This document shows positions 18,130 through 25,860 of a DNA stretch of 64,000 nucleotides, piece by piece. Both the position numbers and the translations under genes were made by a program. The notes beneath the pieces were generated by a model. The model worked only from the letters and a program-made list of their open reading frames with translations. It did no database searches and was not told the DNA's origin. This DNA comes from Bacillus sp. FJAT-45350 (GTDB lineage: Bacteria > Bacillota > Bacilli > Bacillales > NISU01). Within the stretch, counting starts at the first letter, position 1. Every line of letters starts with the position of its first letter. The DNA lies in contig NZ_NISU01000001.1 in NCBI RefSeq assembly GCF_002335805.1, positions 1,372,079 to 1,436,078 of the forward strand, given 5' to 3'.

Positions 18130-18176
18130 ACGTTAAAAGAGTGTCTCCAATAAACTTTGGAAACACTCTTTTAACG
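18130..18176 (+). terminator. Inverted repeat after DUF421 gene
   Basis: Fifteen-base perfect stem ACGTTAAAAGAGTGT with its complement. T-rich sequence is within the right arm. Confidence 0.6.
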
Positions 18177-18201
18177 TATAACCCCACCTACGCTAAATAA
18201 C

Positions 18202-18234
18202 AAAAATAGCCCCTGTGATAAAACAGGAGCTATT
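18202..18234 (-). terminator. Terminator of the Asn-rich gene
   Basis: Stem AATAGC...CCTG / CAGG...GCTATT followed on the minus strand by a T-run, 16 bases past the stop of the gene at 18250. Confidence 0.75.
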
Positions 18235-18249
18235 AAGCGGTGTTAAGTA

Positions 18250-18432
18250 TTAATTGTTGTTGTTATTATTGTTATTGTTGTTGCGATTATTGTTGTTTAA
18301 GTTTACTGCTTCATTCTCACTAGCAAATTCAACGTTTGCATTTTCTACGTTTAATTCTTGATTGTTATTGTTATTGTTGTTGTTGTTGTTGTTGTTGTTA
18401 CGATTACGGTTGTTTCTGTTATTGTTAGCCAT
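18250..18432 (-). CDS. Asn-rich small protein with EFASE motif (candidate gamma-type SASP)
   Basis: A 60-residue protein that is over half asparagine, with a run of 13 Asn near the N-terminus and another of 10 at the end. Between them lies VENANVEFASENEAV. EFASE is the germination-protease (GPR) recognition core found in gamma-type small acid-soluble spore proteins (SspE has TEFASET). SspE proteins are Gln/Asn-rich storage proteins of similar low complexity, so this looks like a divergent member with poly-Asn replacing Gln-rich segments. ATG 18432 has a strong AGGAGGTG site. Upstream, TGAAAA and AATATTA 18 bases apart are a weak sigma-G-like pair. Trinucleotide repeats encode the Asn runs, so length may vary between strains. 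Confidence 0.6.
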   Translation of the reverse strand: MANNNRNNRNRNNNNNNNNNNNNNQELNVENANVEFASENEAVNLNNNNRNNNNNNNNNN

Positions 18433-18625
18433 TGTTTTCACCTCCTAGAAAGTAGAATATCCCATTTATCAAATTAATATTAAAAATAAAAACAGTATAT
18501 TTTCACTTAATGTGTTTATTGTTATCGATGTATAAATATACATACGTGATTCAAAATACTATCAATATAAATTATCTTTGTCTTAAATTGTTATAATTTT
18601 TGAGAGGTGTATCATCATAAAACCA

Positions 18626-18847
18626 ATGGCATTAACCTTGTTACTAGATAAAATATTTTTCACCCCACAAATTCCTCAATTGGCAGAAATGGAACCAGTG
18701 ACATGGTGGAAAGGTCTAATTGCAGGAGTGCTATATGGAGGAATTATTGAAGAAATAGGTGTACGTCTTTTTATCATGACTTTAATTATATGGGTACATG
18801 TCCTTTTGTATGTGATTTTGTATAACATTTTCAACTTAATAAATTGA
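18626..18847 (+). pseudogene. Fragment of a CPBP (Abi) intramembrane protease
   Basis: A 73-codon open stretch whose only recognisable part is GGIIEEIGVRLFIMT, the EExxxR active-site motif of CPBP family proteases. The normal protein has around 200 residues or more with several further helices and later His motifs; these are missing. No good ribosome site precedes the first ATG. A terminator directly follows. Confidence 0.65.
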
Positions 18848-18883
18848 AAGTGAGGACATTGATTCCAGGCTATTCAAAGTTCT

Positions 18884-18931
18884 AGGGTTTGTCACAAAAG
18901 GTTGTTCTACCTTTTGGACAAACCCTTTTTA
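18884..18931 (+). terminator. Terminator hairpin
   Basis: Stem AGGGTTTGTC / GACAAACCCT with an inner paired ACAAAAGG/CCTTTTG part, then TTTTT. Confidence 0.8.
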
Positions 18932-18942
18932 GGTTAAATCGA

Positions 18943-19060
18943 TTCATTTTCAACAGTACCTAAAGTTTGCAAAGCTGGTTCAAAGAGTGAATCAGGAATT
19001 CTCCCCATCATATTCCCTTTTATTCGGGTGTACATGCGGTTTTTCTTGTAATTAAAATAG
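18943..19060 (+). pseudogene. Decayed 3' end of a gamma-carbonic-anhydrase-like gene
   Basis: This gene-free stretch aligns by eye with the last ~120 bases of the intact gene at 26886-27554. Shared blocks include TCAACAGTACC, GGTTCAAAGAGTGAATCAGG and TGTACATGCGGTTT, in the same order. The copy has a deletion of about ten bases, in-frame stops and no 5' part. It is the remnant of a second copy. The rest of 18932-19148 holds nothing else recognisable. Confidence 0.75.
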
Positions 19061-19148
19061 ACGATTAACTAGAATAGGAAGATAGTGTAGCAATGAGAAT
19101 TACTCCTTAATATATATATCTTACACACTAAAAAAGGAGTGATTTAAT

Positions 19149-19670
19149 TTGGCTAAACTTTCTCCACCGTGGATTACATTATGGAATGAAATAAAGTATT
19201 CCATCGGTAAAGATAATGAGGTAAGTGTTTTACCTATAGATACAGTAAAACAGCCTTATGTGATAAAAGTCATTACCGCTAATGAAGAAAAAGGGAGAGC
19301 TCTAGCTACGATACTAACACAGGTTCATCAACTAGGTAACATACAAATTCTAGTTGTTGTTGAAAATGGCAACGGGTTATCTTATGAAGGACTACCACTG
19401 TATGCCCATGATGAAATTCCTTCTATTATAAGAAAAGCGCTAAAAAGTAATCAATGGTTTGTTGACGTTATTGTTAAGCAAGTTGCGCCATACCCTAATG
19501 CTCCCACCGTTTTCTATCCGGTTTTTAAGAAAAGTGTAATTCAATTTTTTAATGATGATCTGACGGATGTATACAACAACTACAATAATGTAGTGGCTGA
19601 TGTTTTCTCGAAGGTTTTAATAGATGCAATCAGTGGTATTTCGATTAATTGCTCTACTAGTAATAGCTAA
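19149..19670 (+). CDS. Conserved hypothetical protein
   Basis: A 173-residue soluble protein I do not recognise by family name. It starts at TTG with AAAGGAGTGAT upstream and opens AKLSPPWITLWNEIKYSIG. The middle (VIKVITANEEKGRALATIL, IQILVVVENGNGLSY) looks like an alternating beta-alpha fold. The C-terminus ends in a polar, serine-rich tail. There is no signal peptide or membrane helix. It is monocistronic with its own terminator. The function is unknown. Confidence 0.7.
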   Translation: MAKLSPPWITLWNEIKYSIGKDNEVSVLPIDTVKQPYVIKVITANEEKGRALATILTQVHQLGNIQILVVVENGNGLSYEGLPLYAHDEIPSIIRKALKSNQWFVDVIVKQVAPYPNAPTVFYPVFKKSVIQFFNDDLTDVYNNYNNVVADVFSKVLIDAISGISINCSTSNS

Positions 19671-19677
19671 AAAGTAC

Positions 19678-19727
19678 AAGGTGTCTTAAATGAAGTACAG
19701 AAATCCCTTCTTTGTGACACCTTTTTT
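19678..19727 (+). terminator. Terminator
   Basis: Stem AAGGTGTC / GACACCTT around a long loop, then a T-run. Confidence 0.75.
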
Positions 19728-19794
19728 AGTTTAGCAGACACTGGTTACCTGTGTGAAAAATGTAAGTTACATATATATTTAACTGGATGTTCAA

Positions 19795-19836
19795 AAAGGG
19801 TACTAAAAAGTGATTTTCACTTTTTAGTACCCTTTA
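19795..19836 (-). terminator. Strong terminator of the GMC operon
   Basis: Nearly perfect stem (AAAGGGTACTAAAAAGTGA on the left arm) with a 3-base loop; T-run on the minus strand, 45 bases past the GMC stop. Confidence 0.8.
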
Positions 19837-19880
19837 AGTAAAGGTTGTAATTCACCTTTTTTAACAACTCTACTCCTCAA

Positions 19881-21578
19881 TTAAAAGTACTTTTTTGCCA
19901 GCATCTCAGCGGTTTTCGTTGCCAGTGCTTGTGTCGTTAATGTTGGATTGACACCACCGATCGAATTAAAATGAACACTATTATCAGCAATATAAAGACC
20001 CTTCACTTGATATGCTTCACATGACGAATCCACAACATAGCCCATTCGCATCGTACTTTCTAAATGGATGTAGAGATTTGGTGGTAAATCACTTCGGATA
20101 ATCTTTCTAGCTCCAGCTTTTTGTAACATCTCTGAAGCGATGTGGGTCAACTGTTCTCGTTTTTCTTCGTCAGCTTTACTTGGTCTATAGATGACTCTAG
20201 GAATATAACCATGCTCATCTTTAATAGCAGGATCTAATTCTACTCTATTTTGATACTGTACTTCATCTTCCGTAATAACTAATAAGGAGAGTGTGTTTCG
20301 GTAATCTTTCATACCTTCTAATAAATCATTCCCAATAACTCTTCCTCTCTTATCAGCGATAGGATCAATTTGGCGGCTGAGTTCACTATAACCTGCTTGA
20401 CTAAAGCCAAATAAAAACTCGGCAGATAAGCCAGGACTATTACCGAGGTTTTCTATCATACCGAGTCCCGGATAGTCGAGTCGTGCTCCAGATGTGTGAC
20501 CGACAAAAGGATTGATAGAGGAGCTCCCTAGAATCTGTTGCAGTACATGTTCATCAAATATACCAGTTACAGCATCCATATAATGATTCGTCAAACCTCT
20601 ACCGACCCAGGGATTGTAAGGTAAGTCAGAATTTAACCAAAGACGAGGTGTTTCAATACATCCAGCAGCCATAATGACCACTTTTGCATATAACTCTTCA
20701 ATTTCTCCGGTCCACGTATCTCGAAACCGCACTCCTTTTGCAATTTGATCACCTTCAGGCGTCATTTCAGTTAAAACTTTTGTTGCAAAGGCGTTTGGGC
20801 GAAATGTAACATTCCCAGTTTTCATGGCAAGCGGTACATAGCTTACGTTTGTAGAACGTTTTGCCATTCTTTCAACGGTTGGCCCATAAGGACAACCATG
20901 TTCACAATGTCCACTGAGCGTACACCCCTCCATATGGCTTAATTCTTCTAATGAATAGCTAGGATCCATGAGATGTTCATTAGGAGGTAATATTGCATTT
21001 GGTTGAGGTCTGAAGCCAACACTCATCACGTCTAAAGTAGGTAATAGTGAAAAGCCTGCTTTTTCTGCACCATAATAAAAAAGTTCTTCTTTAGCTGTTG
21101 TAGGTGCAAATTCAACAGGAAGCGTTTCTTCAACTTTTTGATAATAAGGGATTAATTCCTCATAGCTAATCGGCCATTCTTCAATAGAATGTGGGTAGGC
21201 TCTAGGACAGTTCCCATAATAATGAAGCGTTGTACCGCCAACACCTGCATTTTGCCAGAGCAAGGCTTGATCTGGTATGTTTCGGTGCCAAGGGGAACGT
21301 CTTCGATCAGCTGGACCCCAACGAAACTTCCCAGAAACAAGGTCATTCATATCATTTTCTAGTCGTGTTAACTGTTTTTTATATAGTGAAGCGTCTAAGT
21401 CACTGGGATTAGCGCTTACCTTTGCCCCGTGTTGAGAATTAGGTTCTGGCCACTGTTTGTTTCCGTACCATGGACCAGCTTCAAGTACTGTCACCTTTAG
21501 CCCTAATTCTCCAAGTTCCTTTGCTGCAACCGCACCACCGCCACCTGCACCAATAATAAGTACATCTGGATTCTTCAT
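19881..21578 (-). CDS. GMC family oxidoreductase (gluconate 2-dehydrogenase large-subunit type)
   Basis: A 565-residue flavoenzyme. The FAD-binding GxGxxG is in VLIIGAGGGGAVAAKELGE, and the C-terminal GMC motif SIGGVNPTLTTQALA and YIADNSVHFN are intact. A cysteine-rich segment (MEGCTLSGHCEHGCPYG) typical of the sugar dehydrogenase subgroup is present. It oxidises a sugar, alcohol or similar substrate; the identity is unknown. ATG 21578 overlaps the stop of the preceding subunit by one base (TGATG), with AGGAGGTG upstream, so the pair is coupled. No cytochrome subunit is nearby, so the electron acceptor is unclear. Confidence 0.85.
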   Translation of the reverse strand: MKNPDVLIIGAGGGGAVAAKELGELGLKVTVLEAGPWYGNKQWPEPNSQHGAKVSANPSDLDASLYKKQLTRLENDMNDLVSGKFRWGPADRRRSPWHRNIPDQALLWQNAGVGGTTLHYYGNCPRAYPHSIEEWPISYEELIPYYQKVEETLPVEFAPTTAKEELFYYGAEKAGFSLLPTLDVMSVGFRPQPNAILPPNEHLMDPSYSLEELSHMEGCTLSGHCEHGCPYGPTVERMAKRSTNVSYVPLAMKTGNVTFRPNAFATKVLTEMTPEGDQIAKGVRFRDTWTGEIEELYAKVVIMAAGCIETPRLWLNSDLPYNPWVGRGLTNHYMDAVTGIFDEHVLQQILGSSSINPFVGHTSGARLDYPGLGMIENLGNSPGLSAEFLFGFSQAGYSELSRQIDPIADKRGRVIGNDLLEGMKDYRNTLSLLVITEDEVQYQNRVELDPAIKDEHGYIPRVIYRPSKADEEKREQLTHIASEMLQKAGARKIIRSDLPPNLYIHLESTMRMGYVVDSSCEAYQVKGLYIADNSVHFNSIGGVNPTLTTQALATKTAEMLAKKYF

Positions 21579-22180
21579 CACACACCTCCTGTTCTATTCA
21601 TTTTTAATAGAAATCCACGAAAATCTCGATAACCGTATGAGGGACCAGGGTAACCAACCTCACTCCAACTAACAGGAAAATGTTCTAGTTTTCTATTTTG
21701 GGGAGGATACAGTCTAGTAGTACCATAGGCTGACCACTCAGAATAGTAAGCAAACATTGCAAATCGATTGAGAGCATCTATTATATGTTTTACAAGACCT
21801 CCATCGTTATAGTATGGATTTGGAAGTAAGAACAAATCTACATCAAGGTTCTCTAATAGAGCCAAGGTATGAATTCGATCTTCACGAGAAAGAGAAGCGT
21901 AAAGACCAACGTTTAATTGATTCGTGTTTATTAAACGGGCTGCCCCTATATCAAGCATTTGCGCGGTAGGTAGTGCAAGTGGTACACGGCAACGATACAG
22001 TTGTTGTTGAATTGAAATGTAGTGTTCTAACGAATAAATGATATATTCCGCAACTAACTCAGCATGATTGTATTGTACTGATGATGAATAATCAGTTTGC
22101 AATGTAGTTGGGATTATAGCGTCAGCAAGAGCACGGAAAGTTATTCGTGTATAGTCTTGTTCAACTGGAGGAATTAACAT
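21578..22180 (-). CDS. Gluconate 2-dehydrogenase subunit 3-like protein
   Basis: A 200-residue protein upstream of and coupled to the GMC oxidoreductase. The pairing, the ALADAIIPT-type N-terminal piece and a helical body ending in GFLLKMNRTGGV fit the small gluconate dehydrogenase subunit family. No Tat signal is seen, unlike many relatives, so export is uncertain. ATG 22180 has a GAGGTGAAAT site. Confidence 0.7.
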   Translation of the reverse strand: MLIPPVEQDYTRITFRALADAIIPTTLQTDYSSSVQYNHAELVAEYIIYSLEHYISIQQQLYRCRVPLALPTAQMLDIGAARLINTNQLNVGLYASLSREDRIHTLALLENLDVDLFLLPNPYYNDGGLVKHIIDALNRFAMFAYYSEWSAYGTTRLYPPQNRKLEHFPVSWSEVGYPGPSYGYRDFRGFLLKMNRTGGV

Positions 22181-22329
22181 ATTTCACCTCGTTCCAAACA
22201 TTTCCTGTCACCATTATCTTATTTTTTCCAATTCTAGTTTATGATTAGTAATAAAAGTAAGGAGTTTGGTTGGAGTTGATATTATCAAAAAGGATGAGAT
22301 ACTAAAATAAAGGAAAAGGGGGGTGTCGA

Positions 22330-22521
22330 GTGACGAAGCATTCTACTATAGGAAAAATAATATTTTGGCTTGGATTTCTTTTTTTTATGTTGGGAATTGG
22401 ATTTAACGAGAGGGTCGAAATTATAACAAATGCACCTGACTTGTACACGTCACTTTCTACACCAGCAATTATAGTTGGTGTAGTGTTATTAGTTCTATCA
22501 AATTATTTCAAAAGTCATTAA
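22330..22521 (+). CDS. Small two-helix membrane protein
   Basis: A 63-residue protein with two hydrophobic segments (KIIFWLGFLFFMLGIGF and TPAIIVGVVLLVLS) separated by a short polar loop. GTG start at 22330 with a GGGGGTG-type ribosome site. It is divergent from the GMC operon. No family recognised. Confidence 0.6.
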   Translation: MTKHSTIGKIIFWLGFLFFMLGIGFNERVEIITNAPDLYTSLSTPAIIVGVVLLVLSNYFKSH

Positions 22522-22547
22522 TAATATACAAGAAGTAGGATGCTTTT

Positions 22548-22703
22548 TTACCGATTGAGATTGTGTATGAAAGATTTCCTTTGCTTACGAGTACCCCTTG
22601 ATTTCATTAGTTGTTCATTTATTTGATCTAATGCAATGTTTTTGACGGGATAGTTTGTGCTGGAATGCTTTTTGTAGAAATCGTATAAAAAACGAGCAAT
22701 TCC
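22548..22703 (-). pseudogene. Remnant of an unidentified gene (3' end)
   Basis: The minus strand stays open for about 52 codons ending in TAA at 22548 and reads as plausible protein (RFLYDFYKKHSS, ALDQINEQLMKSRGTRKQRK). It lacks a start or ribosome site, and a stop lies directly upstream in frame. This looks like the tail of a lost gene; family unknown. The remainder of the 22522-22891 gap holds only the terminator at 22847. Confidence 0.35.
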
Positions 22704-22846
22704 TTATTGTGCAATTCTACGCTTTTTTAAGCTTCATTAACCCAACTGATTGAAATGCTACGAGCTCATGAATTTCCAACGTTTCATGCCATGCTAAGTA
22801 CCTCGGTGTTCACATATGCTTTTTCTCCAATTATAGATAACCTCCT

Positions 22847-22882
22847 AAAAAGCACCCTGTTTCCATTGACAAGGTGCTTTTC
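22847..22882 (-). terminator. Terminator of the Mn catalase gene
   Basis: Stem AAAAGCACC / GGTGCTTTT with a T-run on the minus strand, ten bases past the stop. Confidence 0.8.
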
Positions 22883-22891
22883 TAATCGTGC

Positions 22892-23740
22892 CTATGCGAA
22901 ATTCGGTGGTATATTTGGACCTCTTCCAACCATTGTATTATGCATGTAAGGAGGTGCTGGCTTAAGTTTCGGTTTAGGAGCAAAAGGATAAGGTTCTTTA
23001 ATATATTGGAATTGCCCAAGAGAGTCCATACTAGGACCACTTGCCCAACGCCCAGTACTAGCCTCATCACCAACAGAGAAGCTAAAATACGAATATGCAA
23101 CTTCTTGTTTTTCTAACTCGCGAGGAAAAGTGCTGGGTACGACAATATTTTCTTTTGCTTCTAACTCACAAATAGCAGCCTTCCACATATTTTGATGCAT
23201 TGTATCTCGTGCGATTAGGAAAGAAAGCATATCCTTTACACCAGGATCATTTGTCATTTCATAAAGGCGAACAGCTTGAAGTCTACCTTGTGATTCTGCA
23301 TTTAAATTTGCACGGAAATCTGAAAGTAGGTTTCCACTCGCAATAATATAATCAGCTGTCCAACGGTTACCATTACTATCAGCTGGAAGTGCCCCTAGGC
23401 CTGAAACAATTGCATGTTGGGGGTTCATCCCCCCAAGTATTGCTGCAATGACAGGATCCTTTGCTGCTTCCTCAAGGTCACCCACAGGTGCACCTTCTAA
23501 TAAACGTGCAATCATCGTTGCAAGCATTTCAATATGAGCTAGCTCTTCCGTACCTGTATCCATTAGTAAATCCTTATACTTTTCTTCTCCGCGAAAACTC
23601 CAACCTTGAAATAAGTATTGTAGGGCAACTGATATTTCACCAAATTGTCCACCTAATACTTCTTGAAGCTGTCTAGCAAACAAAGGATCAGGCCTACTAG
23701 GTTTTGCATGGTATTGTAATTCTTTTACATGATAAAACAT
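22892..23740 (-). CDS. Manganese (non-haem) catalase
   Basis: A 282-residue di-manganese catalase of ferritin-like fold, family of CotJC/YdbD. Metal-ligand motifs are visible: the Glu in GGQFGEISVALQY, ELAHIEM (ExxH), the Glu near NAESQGRLQAVRLYE and the ARDTMHQ His. It degrades hydrogen peroxide; in Bacillus several members are spore-associated. The C-terminus is proline-rich. ATG 23740 is chosen over GTG 23749, which lies within the AGGAGGTG site. Between it and the next gene upstream is a terminator, so it is separately transcribed. Confidence 0.9.
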   Translation of the reverse strand: MFYHVKELQYHAKPSRPDPLFARQLQEVLGGQFGEISVALQYLFQGWSFRGEEKYKDLLMDTGTEELAHIEMLATMIARLLEGAPVGDLEEAAKDPVIAAILGGMNPQHAIVSGLGALPADSNGNRWTADYIIASGNLLSDFRANLNAESQGRLQAVRLYEMTNDPGVKDMLSFLIARDTMHQNMWKAAICELEAKENIVVPSTFPRELEKQEVAYSYFSFSVGDEASTGRWASGPSMDSLGQFQYIKEPYPFAPKPKLKPAPPYMHNTMVGRGPNIPPNFA

Positions 23741-23824
23741 AGAAAACACCTCCTATAGAAGATATTTCATTTGGAGGTTGTTCTATAACTATATAGTTGA
23801 ACTTTATAACAAACAAGAAAAAAG

Positions 23825-23861
23825 CCCATTGAAAGAGTGAAATTCACTTTTTCAATGGACA
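23825..23861 (-). terminator. Terminator of the second DUF3231 gene
   Basis: Stem GCCCATTGAAAGAGTGA with complement, then a T-run on the minus strand. The same core sequence occurs in the hairpin at 1474. Confidence 0.75.
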
Positions 23862-23893
23862 CGAGTACTTTTACTGTTCCCTAAGATGTCTTG

Positions 23894-24439
23894 TTAGCAT
23901 TCTTCGCCTTTATTATGATTTAATGGAGGAGGAATTAACCAGCCTTTTTCTTTATTTAGACGAAGTACTTTAGCTCCAAGTGCAGCCTTTTGCAGATGGA
24001 ATTGTCCAAACATCATAGCAACGTCCTCTCGAATCGATTGACCAATAATCTGGCTACAAGAAACTAATCCAGCAGCAATATCCATTGATAAACAAGATGC
24101 AATAGCCGGATCTTGAAAACGTGCTCCTGTTGGGATATCTTCAAGACAAGCCTTTGGAGGTTCCGGTGGAGTTGGTGGTAAGCCGATTCCATTTTCCTTT
24201 AATAATGTCTCAATTTGTTTGATTTCTTGTTGCCCACCCTGAATTGCTTCTTCTAATAATTTTTTTAAATCATCATCACCAGCATGATTAAGCTTAGTTT
24301 GATATGCTGCCACCATACCTTTAGCAGTTAAAAGGTATGACCACGTACCAAATACTTCACCATAATGCAACGGTTCATTTGTTGGATTCCCACTTAAAAT
24401 ACCCATAACAGCACCCCTTATCGTTTTTGTAAGTTCCAT
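23894..24439 (-). CDS. DUF3231 protein, single domain
   Basis: A 181-residue single-domain relative of the protein at 2520-3524. Characteristic segments are HYGEVFGTWSYLLTAKGMV, the LPPTPPEPP linker, MDIAAGLVSCSQIIGQSIRED and MMFGQFHLQKAALGAKVLRL, ending in a PPPLNHNKG tail. A helical ferritin-like fold is expected; no activity is known. ATG 24439 follows AAGGAG. It lies next to Mn catalase, also ferritin-like, and near a decayed KinB-like kinase. Confidence 0.85.
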   Translation of the reverse strand: MELTKTIRGAVMGILSGNPTNEPLHYGEVFGTWSYLLTAKGMVAAYQTKLNHAGDDDLKKLLEEAIQGGQQEIKQIETLLKENGIGLPPTPPEPPKACLEDIPTGARFQDPAIASCLSMDIAAGLVSCSQIIGQSIREDVAMMFGQFHLQKAALGAKVLRLNKEKGWLIPPPLNHNKGEEC

Positions 24440-24645
24440 AAGCAACTCCTTATTGAATCAGACAACAAGTAAAGTATTTGTACTGCTGCGTAGGAATATT
24501 CGAAGGCTCAAAAATAAATGCTATATGCTATTTAACAAAAAATATTTTTTGTAAATACTTCCTTTAGATGTATTATTTTTTAAAATTTTGAGTTATTATT
24601 AACTCAAAAAATTATTTTTTTTATATAGAAGGGAATCTAAAAGAG

Positions 24646-25699
24646 ATGCCAAATTACATTGACATTTTATTATTAAATGTGTTGTTCCTCTTATTTTCTT
24701 AATATTTATTCCACACTTAATTAATACAAATTCTAGAAGTTTATCAGCCAGGCAACGGTATTGGTCATTAATAATGTGCTGTGTAGGTGCAATAATTGTC
24801 TGCATGTCCTATCCTATCCACCTCAATGACGATATAATAATGGACTTGCGCTCAATTCCTATTATTGTTGGAGGGTTGTATCTAAGGCCTTTAGCAGGTG
24901 CAATTTTACTTATTATATCAGTTTTGTATCGTTTCATATTATTTGGTTTTGGGGTAGGGTTTTTAACGAGCATCTTAGTTAGTGTCGTCACAGTTATTGC
25001 ACTGATTTTTGTTCAAGTAAAATTTAGAACTGGAACTACAAAAGCAAAACTGAGGTCCGAAATCCATTAACTGTTGTTAAGGGATTTTTGCAAGTATTAA
25101 AACAAAACGATATACCAGCAGATAAAAGGGAAGAGTATATTAATATTTCTCTACAAGAGATAGACCGAGCTAATGACATTATCGGGAATTATCTTACATT
25201 TGCAAAACCCGCACCAGAACGGGTTATTGTAATGGACATTAAGCATGAATTGAACCGGGCGATTAATATTATTATGCCGATGGCTAACATGAATTGTGTT
25301 GAAATTCAAACGACACTTAACTCGTATTATATAAAAGGAGAATCACAGCTATTACAACAGTGCCTATTGAACATCACAAAAAATTGTATCGAAGCAATGC
25401 CTGAAGGAGGAAATCTTTCCATAAGTACAAATAAGGAAGGGTCAGGTAAGCTTGTGATTAAGGTAAAAGATACTGGAAAAGGAATGACTGATGAACAACT
25501 TGCAAGGATAGGTGAGCCTTATTTTACAACAAAAGGTAGAGAAGGTACTGGTCTTGGAATGATGGCTGCAATACAAATCATCTCAATTTTGAATGGTACA
25601 CTCGAAGTAAAAAGTGTAGTAAATAAAGGTACAGAGTTTACGTTATATTTTCCTTTAATAAATTCTTCACTTAACGAAGTAGCAATTACACAAGACTAA
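24646..25699 (+). pseudogene. Decayed KinB-like histidine kinase
   Basis: Translation in shifting frames recovers a kinase related to the intact one at 4279-5559. MPNYIDILLLNVLFLLFS starts at 24646 and hits a stop. A second open piece (24774-25070) encodes membrane helices including DLRSIPIIVGGLYLRPLAGA. The third (25088-25699) carries the HATPase domain with YLTFAKP, NITKNCIEAMPEGG and KGREGTGLG. Just before it the sequence reads TEVRNPLTVVKGFLQVL: the linker and the phospho-accepting His of the SISHEVRNP motif are deleted. With stops, a frameshift and no phosphorylation site it cannot work as a kinase. Confidence 0.85.
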
Positions 25700-25723
25700 A
25701 CGAACATGTTTGGAGGACTCATA

Positions 25724-25845
25724 ATGATAATTTATCAGGCCACGATGGAACAGATGTCCTTAAAGTGTCTTTCTTAATAGCATTGTTTGGAATAGTAGCT
25801 GGTGCAGTTGTATTACCATTGCAATTATATTTAAATAATACATGA
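25724..25845 (+). pseudogene. Small membrane protein with an early frameshift
   Basis: A good ribosome site (GGAGG) precedes ATG 25724, but the frame from that ATG stops after 15 codons. The alternative frame from the third codon on reads NLSGHDGTDVLKVSF, then a clear membrane helix (LIALFGIVAGAVVLPLQLYL) and stops at 25845, next to the ribosome site of the following gene. The length (122 bases) is not a multiple of three. Either a recent frameshift or a sequencing error in a gene of about 40 codons. Confidence 0.4.
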
Positions 25846-25860
25846 AAGGAGTTAGCTGAA

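Noticed and set aside
18250-18441. Simple-repeat DNA as a CRISPR-like or satellite array
   Set aside because: The repeats are 3-base codon repeats for asparagine inside a gene with SD and terminator, not spacer-separated repeats.
22755-22949. 64-residue plus-strand ORF
   Set aside because: It runs through the terminator and into the Mn catalase gene in antisense, without a ribosome site.
24774-25070. 98-residue ORF that could be a membrane protein gene
   Set aside because: It is the central part of the decayed KinB-like kinase, with homology continuing before and after it in other frames.
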